In this document: piece after piece, positions 24,899-31,833 of the stretch
Position numbering within the stretch: position 1 is the stretch's first letter
Layout: each line of letters opens with the position of its first letter
DNA from: Palsa-892 sp035295845
GTDB taxonomy: Bacteria > Pseudomonadota > Alphaproteobacteria > Rhizobiales > Xanthobacteraceae
Assembly: GCA_035295845.1 (NCBI GenBank)
Contig: DATGIF010000015.1
Coordinates: 62,001-126,000 of the forward strand
Direction: 5' to 3'
DNA length: 64,000 nt
Made by a program: the position numbers and the translations under genes
Notes under the pieces: generated by a model
The model's input: the letters and a program-made list of their open reading frames with translations, nothing else
Databases searched by the model: none
What the model was told of the DNA's origin: nothing

Positions 24899-25198
24899 TT
24901 ATATTTTCAGCTTTACTTCTACTTTCGAGAGGCGGTCACCAAGTTTGTGACGCGCTTCGATCTCCTCGTCGATGCGGCGATCGAGAGCGTCTATTTTCCC
25001 CTCGACAACATCAAATCGTACGTCGACGCGTTTGAAGCCATCGTCTACGCGTTTTTCCAGGACGCTAATGCGATCAGCGAGATGTCCGATGGATTTTCGC
25101 ACCTCGCCAAAATCGTGCGCAATTGAAAGTGCTATCCGATGAATAAATTGTTCGAGTCGTGCAAAATCCTTTTCGGCCATACCTTCAAATTGTATCAC
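24899..25198 (-). CDS. Small coiled-coil protein partnered with a VirD4-like ATPase
   Basis: A 99-aa protein made almost wholly of heptad-like sequence (ADRISVLEKRVDDGFKRVDV, VVEGKIDALDRRIDEEIEAR), so a coiled-coil oligomer is likely. The GTG at 25198 overlaps the ATPase stop by 4 bp (GTGA), supporting coupled translation; an internal ATG at 25180 is the alternative. No enzymatic motif is seen. The role may be to oligomerise or regulate the ATPase. Confidence 0.65.
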   Translation of the reverse strand: MIQFEGMAEKDFARLEQFIHRIALSIAHDFGEVRKSIGHLADRISVLEKRVDDGFKRVDVRFDVVEGKIDALDRRIDEEIEARHKLGDRLSKVEVKLKI

Positions 25199-26457
25199 AC
25201 TCCTCTGCCCTGCTTCTGCGGTGGGTCCGAGAATGACTTCTCAATGACCGCGCGTGACCGCCCAAAATTTCTACGGCTCAGATCAACGACGCGCCCGTGT
25301 CTGTTGCGAGGCTGATACAACGCGGGCTCGATAAACGCGACTCGATGTCCACTATCTAAGCGACGAAGCCAGCCTTGATACGGCGGCTGGTCGGCGAGTT
25401 CTGGTGCTGGCAATGGATGAAATTCAGGGGCTAAAATTTCTGCATCATTGGCTGAGACACTAAAAACCATAAGCGTTCCGGCATTGCCAAGCACGGCAGC
25501 GCGAACGCCAGGCATTAGCTGTTCGGTAAATTGATTTGCGAGCGAAAAGTGGGTTGCGAATTTGCGCGCTTCGGAGAGAAGCGAGGCGAACGCTTCCGTA
25601 GAAAAGCTCTGAAACTCGTCGATATGAACGAAGAAGGGCGTGCGCTCATGTGCCGCTAGTTCGCTACGACGCATAGCGACGAGTTGCAGGTGCGAGAGAA
25701 GTAGCGAACCTATGAGGTTTGAAGCCTGCTCCCCCACCCCACCTTTGGATAGGTTCGCAATAAAGATACCGCGATTATCCATCGCGTGGGCGAGATCAAA
25801 TTTCGGCGACACTTGACCCAAAATATTTCGCAATGCCGGCGACGCCGAGAATTGCCCTACTTTATTGAGGATCGGCGCTGACGCTTCGGCCTGGAAGCGT
25901 TGGTCGTAGCTCGGAAACTCTTCTTTCCAAAAACGAGCTACGATCGGGTCGGTAATCTTCGGTATGAGTTGATCTCGAAATTTTTTATCTGTGTAAATCC
26001 GCCCCAGGTCCATCAGTGTTGGTCGCGGCGAAACGAGGAGCGCAGCGACCCCGTGAAAGAGGAAATGCTCCAACCGCGGCCCCCAACTATCACTCCACAA
26101 ATGTTTGAACGTCGAGACGATACCGGACGCAGCTAGGGCGTGGCTCTCACGAGGAACGCGCGCGAGCGGGTTAAAGCCGACCGGAAACTCCGTGTCGGCG
26201 ACATTGAGATAGCAAACCTCGTGAGTGCGACTCGGCGGCAAGGCGTCAATGATCGCTTTGGCAAGATCCCCGTGCGGATCGACAACACACACGCCTTCTC
26301 CGGCGTAAATATCGTGCATAGCGAGGTTGAATAAGACCGTGCTCTTTCCTGAGCCCGACTTGCCGACGATGTAGACATGCCGTTCGCGCTCTGCGCGCGA
26401 AAACGCGATGCCACTGCCGGTCGCTGTTTTTGCAATGATAGGTGCGTCTGGTTCCAT
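25195..26457 (-). CDS. Second VirD4/TraD-like AAA+ ATPase
   Basis: A 420-aa P-loop ATPase. Walker A is GKSGSGKST (about residues 32-40), followed by VCVVDPHGDLAKAIID. Walker B is FFVHIDEFQSF and the sensor-like segment LANQFTEQLMPG. It resembles the first island ATPase but lacks its Ser-rich insert and has no membrane helices. VirD4/TraD/HerA proteins bring DNA to a transfer channel or process DNA ends. It faces a 620-bp inverted-repeat-rich region upstream and a coiled-coil protein downstream. Its mechanism and partner are not known. Confidence 0.82.
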   Translation of the reverse strand: MEPDAPIIAKTATGSGIAFSRAERERHVYIVGKSGSGKSTVLFNLAMHDIYAGEGVCVVDPHGDLAKAIIDALPPSRTHEVCYLNVADTEFPVGFNPLARVPRESHALAASGIVSTFKHLWSDSWGPRLEHFLFHGVAALLVSPRPTLMDLGRIYTDKKFRDQLIPKITDPIVARFWKEEFPSYDQRFQAEASAPILNKVGQFSASPALRNILGQVSPKFDLAHAMDNRGIFIANLSKGGVGEQASNLIGSLLLSHLQLVAMRRSELAAHERTPFFVHIDEFQSFSTEAFASLLSEARKFATHFSLANQFTEQLMPGVRAAVLGNAGTLMVFSVSANDAEILAPEFHPLPAPELADQPPYQGWLRRLDSGHRVAFIEPALYQPRNRHGRVVDLSRRNFGRSRAVIEKSFSDPPQKQGRGV

Positions 26458-26481
26458 AGCCCGAGGCAGCCCCCGGTGCGA

Positions 26482-26542
26482 AGCGCTTCGCTCGAGGTGA
26501 AGCGCTGGTCTCGTTCATCCTTTGTGGAGAAAGGTCGAGACC
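26482..26542. repeat. Two adjacent inverted repeats upstream of the VirD4-like ATPase
   Basis: AGCGCTTC (26482-26489) pairs with GAAGCGCT (26499-26506) around a 9-nt loop. Directly adjoining, GGTCTCG (26507-26513) pairs with CGAGACC (26536-26542). Both are perfect. They lie just upstream of the ATPase start at 26457, in its likely leader. Confidence 0.75.
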
Positions 26543-26754
26543 CGCCGGGCTACCTGTGGAGGGGTGTTGCCGGCGCGGTACGCAGGAGCTGTCCCAGAGT
26601 TCGGAACAAGAACACCCCGCTCACTTGAGTATACCCGGCGACGCACCGGTCTTTACTCTGGTGTGGATAGCTTTGGTGTGGAAAAACTTTTGAGCACTCG
26701 CACACGCGAGTACCGAGGAGCGATAGCGACCCAAACAAGAGCACATGAGTGAAC

Positions 26755-26969
26755 TACCCCCAATTTTGTCGGAGCCCCAAAGCAAGGAGCCGCGCCCCAG
26801 CGCGGCGACTATGCGACGGGCGTCCGGCTTTGCCGGCCGACCCCGTGGCGCCAAACCCGAAGCGACGAAGCCACCAGGCGAGGAAGCGAAGGGTCGCCAG
26901 TTCCGCACTAGCTTTGCTAGCGGAATGGCGACACGGGGTCGGGCGGACAGCCCGACAAAATTGGGGGTA
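26755..26969. repeat. 215-bp structured element with 18-bp terminal inverted repeats
   Basis: TACCCCCAATTTTGTCGG (26755-26772) is perfectly inverted at 26952-26969. Inside are CCGACCCCGTG (26837-26847) inverted at 26932-26942 and four local hairpins: GCCGCG/CGCGGC near 26789-26806, CCGGC-TTT-GCCGG at 26824-26836, TTCCG..CTAGC/GCTAG..CGGAA at 26901-26925, and CGGGC/GCCCG at 26940-26954. It could be a structured RNA, a transfer origin, or a MITE whose TA ends are a target duplication. Frames across it look like chance. Confidence 0.7.
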
Positions 26970-27015
26970 TCAAGTGAGCACCTGCAAGGATTAGCGGGTG
27001 CGGAGTAAGTCGCCG

Positions 27016-27039
27016 GGGGTACAAACGGGTATGTACCCC
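27016..27039. repeat. Perfect 8-bp hairpin
   Basis: GGGGTACA (27016-27023) pairs with TGTACCCC (27032-27039) around an 8-nt loop. It lies 39 bp beyond the stop of the small gene at 27079-27330, but no T-run follows on that strand, so a simple terminator is not convincing. Confidence 0.6.
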
Positions 27040-27078
27040 TGTTTGTTGAGAACCGTCGGCCGACTTTCCTTTTTCCCT

Positions 27079-27330
27079 TTAGTGCAAAGTGGCTCCTCGC
27101 GAAGCTCCCAACGAAAATGGCTCTTGTGAGCTGGGCTCCGGTTCAAAGTCGGTGCGCTTCGCGATCTCTTTGCTCACCTGCTCAAGAAATTTCATTCGGG
27201 CCTTGTCGCCACGCTCAAAAGCTTTAGCCAATTCGTAGCGGGCCTCTTGGTAGGCAAGCTGCCCGAACGATTCCATGAACTCGTCGGCTTCGGCGAGCAC
27301 ATCGATTCTTTTTCTCAGAAACCAAAACAT
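27079..27330 (-). CDS. Small hypothetical helical protein
   Basis: An 83-aa protein, mostly charged and helical (AEADEFMESFGQLAYQEARY, ERGDKARMKFLEQVSKEIAK), with a polar C-terminal tail. No motif is recognised. It is divergent from the Y-family polymerase gene, and the LexA-type box at 27410 lies about 80 bp upstream of its start, so co-control is possible. Confidence 0.45.
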   Translation of the reverse strand: MFWFLRKRIDVLAEADEFMESFGQLAYQEARYELAKAFERGDKARMKFLEQVSKEIAKRTDFEPEPSSQEPFSLGASRGATLH

Positions 27331-27409
27331 GATTCTAGTTTCGCTGAATCGAATTCAGCGTTGCGAGAAAAATTTGCGCGGACGATCCGCGCGAAGCGTT
27401 GACTCTATC

Positions 27410-27424
27410 GTTCCTCTTTTGTTC
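27410..27424 (+). promoter_or_regulatory. LexA (SOS) box, alphaproteobacterial type
   Basis: GTTC-CTCTTTT-GTTC is an exact match to the alphaproteobacterial LexA operator GTTC-N7-GTTC. It lies 33 bp before the ATG of the Y-family polymerase gene, where it would overlap the promoter. This predicts DNA-damage induction of that gene. Confidence 0.75.
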
Positions 27425-27456
27425 TAGTCAAGACCTATGAACTACGAGCGAGCGAA

Positions 27457-28722
27457 ATGCGTCGCCCCGCCGAGATTGAACGCCTGTATCTCGACTTCGA
27501 CGGCTTCTTTGCCAGCGTGGAGCAACAGTGCCGCCCGGCGCTACGCGGCAAGCCCGTAGGCGTCGTCCCGTTTGCGGAGGCCACACGCACGTGCGTCATC
27601 GCGTGCTCGCGCGAAGCGAAGCTTTTTGGCGTCAAGAACGTCATGGCTATCCCCGAGGCCAAGGAAATTTGCCCGGATATTATTTTAGTTCCACAATCGC
27701 CTGACCTGTATCGGCGCGCGCACAATGCTCTCCTTTCCGAAATCGCAACTGTGGTGCCAATCGACGCGGTGAAGTCGATTGACGAAGTGACTTGCCGCGT
27801 CACGCAATCGCAACGCGCCGACCCGCTCGCGCTCGGAATCCAAATCAAAGAGCGGATCAAAAAACATATCGGTCCTTACATCACTTGCTCGATCGGCTTC
27901 GCGGCCAACCGGCAACTGGCCAAGATGGCTTGTAAGGCCGGGAAGCGAAGTGATGGTACCTACGGCGACGGCAATTGCATTTGGCATCCGAGTGATATGC
28001 CCAGCCCACTTCTAAACTTGGCCCTTCAAGATGTGCCAGGCATCGGCGCGCGGATGGAGCTACGGCTCATGCGAGCCGGAATCACTTCGATGGCCAAATT
28101 ACTGGCCATTGAGCCGAAGCACATGCGGAAGCTTTGGCGGAGCGTGACTGGCGAGCGCCTTTGGTACGCGCTTCAAGGATACGATATTCAAACTCCGCCG
28201 AGCGAGCGTGGCATGTACGGTCACGGTCGCGTCCTGCCGCCGGATCATCGTTCGCTAGAGGATGCAAGGAACGCTTCGCGGCTCTTGATCGTGAAGGCCG
28301 CGCGCCGGATGCGCCGCGACGGCTGGAACGCTGGCCGCATTTGGCTTCACTTGGAAATGTGGGAGCGCGATGCGTTTCGGAGCGCGTGGCTTCCGGCAGT
28401 ACGCGATGACAAGATCATTCTTTCGACGCTCGAAGGTCTTTGGACCGAGTTGCGGAATGTTTTGCCGCGACGTTCGCGAGTCTTTTGCGTGAGTGTCACA
28501 CTCGTTGACATAACGCGGGCGGACGAGCGCCAGCTAGATATGTTGCTCAACGACGATAAGGAGCGCCGTAAAGCGGAGGCCATCACCGACGCAATCGACA
28601 AGCTCAATGCAAAATACGGACGAACGCTAGTTAGCTTTGGGTCTTGGATAGCTCCGCCTGGCGGCTACGCGGGCGGCAAAATCTCATACACGCGAATCCC
28701 CCGTGCTGAGGATTTTTGGTGA
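27457..28722 (+). CDS. Y-family DNA polymerase (DinB/Pol IV-like)
   Basis: A 421-aa translesion polymerase. Metal-binding residues are in LYLDFDGFFASVEQ (about 10-23) and in KSIDEVTCRV (about 107-116). The helix-hairpin-helix thumb element is LQDVPGIGARMELRLMRAGI. The C-terminal little-finger part is diverged, and no beta-clamp motif is obvious at the end (IPRAEDFW). It lies behind a LexA box and is coupled to a Cys-rich small protein (TGATG overlap). It probably supports bypass synthesis during transfer or stress; standard DinB is shorter (about 350 aa). Confidence 0.85.
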   Translation: MRRPAEIERLYLDFDGFFASVEQQCRPALRGKPVGVVPFAEATRTCVIACSREAKLFGVKNVMAIPEAKEICPDIILVPQSPDLYRRAHNALLSEIATVVPIDAVKSIDEVTCRVTQSQRADPLALGIQIKERIKKHIGPYITCSIGFAANRQLAKMACKAGKRSDGTYGDGNCIWHPSDMPSPLLNLALQDVPGIGARMELRLMRAGITSMAKLLAIEPKHMRKLWRSVTGERLWYALQGYDIQTPPSERGMYGHGRVLPPDHRSLEDARNASRLLIVKAARRMRRDGWNAGRIWLHLEMWERDAFRSAWLPAVRDDKIILSTLEGLWTELRNVLPRRSRVFCVSVTLVDITRADERQLDMLLNDDKERRKAEAITDAIDKLNAKYGRTLVSFGSWIAPPGGYAGGKISYTRIPRAEDFW

Positions 28723-28973
28723 TGAACTGGAAAAAGGATTTGAAGCTATCCGATCTTGATTGCGGCACGCGCTTGGAAATTGTGTGTATCAAGTGCGAAA
28801 AATCGCGCTACGAAACGAAAGAGCAATTGAGCGAAATGCCCGGCATGAGAAAAGCGTATATCGACGAGATAGAGAAGGCGCTAAGGTGCAAGGATCGTTT
28901 TTGTCGCGGCCACGTTCGCGTTTCGTTGATCTACGATGATAAGACCGAGGGATTTGTTGGAGGCATGGCGTAA
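28722..28973 (+). CDS. Cys-rich small protein coupled to the Y-family polymerase
   Basis: An 83-aa protein from the ATG at 28722, which shares a base with the polymerase stop (TGATG), so translation is likely coupled. Cys pairs CIKCEKSRY and LRCKDRFCRGH suggest a zinc-binding fold. No known domain is recognised. The tight linkage points to an accessory role for the polymerase, which is inference. Confidence 0.6.
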   Translation: MNWKKDLKLSDLDCGTRLEIVCIKCEKSRYETKEQLSEMPGMRKAYIDEIEKALRCKDRFCRGHVRVSLIYDDKTEGFVGGMA

Positions 28974-28985
28974 CCGTGAGGCTTC

Positions 28986-29825
28986 ATGGGCGAGAAGAAA
29001 CGACCAACCGTGTGTATATTTTGTGGTGGCACTCCGCTTACGGAAGAACACGTTTATGGAAAATGGTTGCGTCGCGAAATTCCAAAAAACGAAGTCAATC
29101 ATAGGCGCCTAAACGCCATCGAACATACCGACCGCTCTGATTTCAAAGTAAAACTCCAAGGCGGAGATGGTCGCGTGTTGAAGATTAAGTGCGCATGCAA
29201 AGTATGTAACACAGGCTGGATGCGAGATTTTCAAAACGAGGCAATGCAAGTTGTTAAACCGATGGCTTTGGGAAAGCCGATATTGCTTGACGGGCGAAAG
29301 CAACTGATTATCGCAAATTGGGCAACGATGGTGACGATGACGAGTGAATTTATTGACCCGGCAACCGTTTCAATTTCCCAAGACGAACGAACATTTTTCC
29401 ACAAAAATAAATTTCCACCCGACAATTTTAGAATTTGGATTGGACGATTACCTATGGGATTGTGGAGGCCAACACGCGTTCACATACCAATGGCGATTAA
29501 AGAGCAAGATAAACCAAACGACGATGCGATGGAGAATCTGAACACCCAAGCCTCAACTCATGTCATTGGTGAATTATTTATCCACGTGCTTAGTTCTCCC
29601 TTCAAAAACATCGTCAGAGATTGGTCGATGCCAATGCCTGCCTCCTCAGCGCTCGTTGAGATTTGGCCGCTTCCAAGTCGGCTATCAATCGTGTGGCCGC
29701 AACATGTTTCGATGACTGGTCAAATGGCGGACACGGCGGCGGGAGCGTTCTATCAATATAGCAAAGGCGTCGAGAATAGATTCAGGAAACGACTCGGGTA
29801 CGCTTATGATGCGAGCGCAGTATAG
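28986..29825 (+). CDS. HNH-like zinc-binding protein
   Basis: A 279-aa protein. The N-terminus shows CIFCGGTPLTEEHVYGKWLR and, further on, CKVCNTGWMRDFQNEA. This C-x2-C ... EH ... C-x2-CN-x-W arrangement resembles a His-Me finger (HNH) fold seen in many mobile-element proteins. The C-terminal two thirds is unlike any family I know (STHVIGELFIHVLSSPFKNI). It lies 12 bp after the Cys-rich small gene and is likely in the same transcript. Nuclease activity is plausible but unproven. Confidence 0.55.
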   Translation: MGEKKRPTVCIFCGGTPLTEEHVYGKWLRREIPKNEVNHRRLNAIEHTDRSDFKVKLQGGDGRVLKIKCACKVCNTGWMRDFQNEAMQVVKPMALGKPILLDGRKQLIIANWATMVTMTSEFIDPATVSISQDERTFFHKNKFPPDNFRIWIGRLPMGLWRPTRVHIPMAIKEQDKPNDDAMENLNTQASTHVIGELFIHVLSSPFKNIVRDWSMPMPASSALVEIWPLPSRLSIVWPQHVSMTGQMADTAAGAFYQYSKGVENRFRKRLGYAYDASAV

Positions 29826-29829
29826 AAAT

Positions 29830-30486
29830 CTAGGCCGCGTCCTTTTGCTCGCCGGTCAAAACAATTTTTAAAAGGCCATTTTCAAGAGGCCGATGGAGCT
29901 TGAGCGCCCGTTCGGTTGGAGCCGTGAGCCATGTTTCCCATTCCTCCGGCTCTGTGAGCACCACCGGCATTGCTTTGGAATGGACCGGATTCACATCCCT
30001 ATTCGGATCAGTCGTTAGAAACGAATAAAGCAAATGGCCCCCCGTCACAGGATCGGCTTTCGTTCCGCGCGTGCCTGTCCACTCTCGCCAGATACCGGCG
30101 AAAAAGAAAATCGGCCGCTTTTCTGACAACGCAAACCAAGTAGCGGTTTTACGCTTCGTCCTTGGATCAAGTTTGTCGGTGAATTCGCAAAAAGAAGTTA
30201 CAGGCACTAAACACCGTTGTTCTGGCTTAAGCCATGGCTTCCAGAACCCACTTTTGACATTACGAACGTTCACTACGTAGCCGCCACCTTTAAAAATTGC
30301 TGGCTTAGGAAACCCCCATCGCATTTTGATTAGTTCGGTGCCCTTGTCAGTTTGGCGTACTACAGGCGCAACGCCATCCGGGTAGATTGTAGACGCCAAA
30401 TTTGCCCGACCCGTGTTGTCCTTCATCGCCTTGATGAGCGCGAGGATCGCTGCTTGGCCCTTAGTCAGTGAGTAGCGAGTGCACAT
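29830..30486 (-). CDS. SRAP domain protein (YedK/HMCES-like abasic-site shield)
   Basis: A 218-aa SOS response-associated peptidase family protein. The start is set at 30486 so that Cys2 (MCTRYSL) becomes the N-terminal nucleophile, as the family requires. Other signatures are RWGFPKPA, NVRNVKSGFW, CLVPVTSFCEF (active-site Glu) and VHSKAMPVVL. It forms covalent thiazolidine links with abasic sites in single-stranded DNA. It is convergent with the HNH-like gene, 4 bp apart. No LexA box is seen upstream. Confidence 0.9.
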   Translation of the reverse strand: MCTRYSLTKGQAAILALIKAMKDNTGRANLASTIYPDGVAPVVRQTDKGTELIKMRWGFPKPAIFKGGGYVVNVRNVKSGFWKPWLKPEQRCLVPVTSFCEFTDKLDPRTKRKTATWFALSEKRPIFFFAGIWREWTGTRGTKADPVTGGHLLYSFLTTDPNRDVNPVHSKAMPVVLTEPEEWETWLTAPTERALKLHRPLENGLLKIVLTGEQKDAA

Positions 30487-30585
30487 GCCGCCTAACATGA
30501 TCTGCGGGCGGCTTAGGTCAAGTCGTTTGAAGATAGAAATAGGGCGTATGAGCGGTTTTTTTCCCTTTAAAAGAACGAGCCCTTC

Positions 30586-30625
30586 TGAGTATTATTTATT
30601 GAGTATCATTCCTCTGAGTATCATT
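30586..30625. repeat. Three iteron-like repeats TGAGTATNATT
   Basis: TGAGTATTATT at 30586-30596, TGAGTATCATT at 30600-30610 and again at 30615-30625, spaced 14 and 15 bp. They lie in the 158-bp gap between the SRAP gene and the HTH replication-initiator-like gene. They may be binding sites for that protein. Confidence 0.65.
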
Positions 30626-30644
30626 AAGGAGGATCGGAAGTTTT

Positions 30645-31070
30645 TTACCGGTCTAGAGCGGACGGTTTCTTCCGGTCTAGAGCGGAAGTTTTCTTCCGGT
30701 CTGCATGGGAAATTCTAGAGCTCTTTGGCGTCAAATTGAGTTCGTAGATATTGGTCTTGCCTTGTCCTCTCTGTTGGATCGTAAGTAGGCCATTAGCCTC
30801 AAGCGACTTGAGGTGGGTGCGAACGCTTCTTCCGGTTAGGCCCATGTCGTGGGCCAATCGTTCCTGCCCTGGGAAGCAAAAATCGTTTTGCCACGCGTAG
30901 CTCAGCAACATAGCAAACGCCATTTTATCGCCGGAAGAGAGTTTTCGAGATTTCAATAGGAAATTGGGCACCTGCGTGAAGCCCATCGCGGTCGCCGCGT
31001 CGGCGCCCTTCAGTATGATGTTTTTATCCTTGATCAGTTCGCCAATACTCTTTGCTGACGAAAATTCCAT
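30645..31070 (-). CDS. HTH_36-type DNA-binding protein, replication-initiator-like
   Basis: A 141-aa protein. The core QVPNFLLKSRKLSSGDKMAF, then FPGQERLAHDMGLTGRSVRTHL and KSLEANGLLTIQQRG, is a winged helix like those in plasmid and phage replication initiators and DnaD-type proteins. The C-terminus is made of 8-residue repeats (RKKTSALD, RKKPSALD) encoded by 24-bp DNA repeats. It is short for a full Rep protein and may be a regulator. Iteron-like repeats lie just beyond its stop. Confidence 0.65.
   Translation of the reverse strand: MEFSSAKSIGELIKDKNIILKGADAATAMGFTQVPNFLLKSRKLSSGDKMAFAMLLSYAWQNDFCFPGQERLAHDMGLTGRSVRTHLKSLEANGLLTIQQRGQGKTNIYELNLTPKSSRISHADRKKTSALDRKKPSALDR
30648..30695. repeat. 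24-bp tandem repeat inside the HTH gene 3' end
   Basis: CCGGTCTAGAGCGGA begins each unit, at 30648-30671 and 30672-30695, with a partial third at 30696-30702. The units differ at only two or so positions. They encode the repeated KK(T/P)SALDR tail of the HTH protein in one frame. Confidence 0.8.
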
Positions 31071-31120
31071 ATAAGGACATTATACGGCTCTAGAGGCATC
31101 GCCGCCAGGTTATCCCCTTT

Positions 31121-31804
31121 TCAGGTCAACCTGCGGATCATAGGAAGACTTGTAGGATCAAATTCAAACGTAGCGACAACTTCTCGGGCGTCTTCGCCAG
31201 AAACTCTTACGACGAAGGTGCTCCTCTTCTTCAAAATATCATGCGGGTGCTCTTGCTTTTCCACATGATCATCGAGGCCAAATAGATAAACGAGTACCTC
31301 CGCTTCCGGGTGAATGTCTGTCGGTTTCAATAGAACCTTACGATCAATATTCTCATCGATATACTCTGTGAGGTGCTTCTTATCCCACCGAGCTATAACG
31401 TGTCGTATAGTTTTGTCGGTCGTCTTATTCTTAACTCCAAAAAAATAGCGAGAGCTAGAACTATGAAGCGATGCAGTGACCTCTCTGTATTGTTTTTTGC
31501 TGGGGTCGTAGAGAATTTCTAATTTATCTTGGCTTTTTAATTGGGATAACTCTGTCGTTGCTTGTCGGAGAAAGTAGTAAGGCGCGTAAAGTATGCGCCC
31601 CAGCACTATCAGAATCCAAATCAAACCTGCGCTGACAATTCCAAATTCGATCTGCCCCGGAATTGTTGTCGGAAGTATCACATCAGATCTTCCGATTGTT
31701 CGTAGCAGGACCCAAAGAACGGCCGCACCTGCGAATGGAGCCCAAGCAGCAGACATCGAGACCGACCCCCGCAGGGCAAAGAAAATGACTTTCAAGAACA
31801 TCAT
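31121..31804 (-). CDS. Hypothetical membrane protein
   Basis: A 227-aa protein with two N-terminal membrane helices (WAPFAGAAVLWVLLRTIG and IVSAGLIWILIVLGRILY) and a soluble C-terminal domain of about 140 residues (LEILYDPSKKQYREVTASLH, EVLVYLFGLDDHVEK). The domain looks beta-rich. I do not recognise a family. It is an island gene in the same direction as its HTH neighbours, possibly with a later start than 31804. Confidence 0.55.
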   Translation of the reverse strand: MMFLKVIFFALRGSVSMSAAWAPFAGAAVLWVLLRTIGRSDVILPTTIPGQIEFGIVSAGLIWILIVLGRILYAPYYFLRQATTELSQLKSQDKLEILYDPSKKQYREVTASLHSSSSRYFFGVKNKTTDKTIRHVIARWDKKHLTEYIDENIDRKVLLKPTDIHPEAEVLVYLFGLDDHVEKQEHPHDILKKRSTFVVRVSGEDAREVVATFEFDPTSLPMIRRLT

Positions 31805-31833
31805 CGAACTCCGGCGCGGCGACGAATTATGCC

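Larger units (their letters stand above)
26458..27078. other. Non-coding, inverted-repeat-rich region (candidate oriT/origin)
   Basis: No credible gene is present in 621 bp. The stretch contains tandem inverted repeats at 26482-26542, a 215-bp structure closed by 18-bp perfect arms at 26755-26969, and an 8-bp-arm hairpin at 27016-27039. The GTGTGGA-type words at about 26661-26679 are repeated. Position between a VirD4-like ATPase and DNA-repair genes suits a transfer or replication origin, which is inference only. Confidence 0.55.

Noticed and set aside
26745..27008. 87-codon plus-strand frame, and an opposite frame, over the structured element
   Set aside because: Their composition follows the inverted repeats, and the predicted peptides lack any motif; the DNA structure explains the sequence better.
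27016..27039. Hairpin as a Rho-independent terminator for the 27079-27330 gene
   Set aside because: No T-run follows on the minus strand, so it is listed only as a hairpin.
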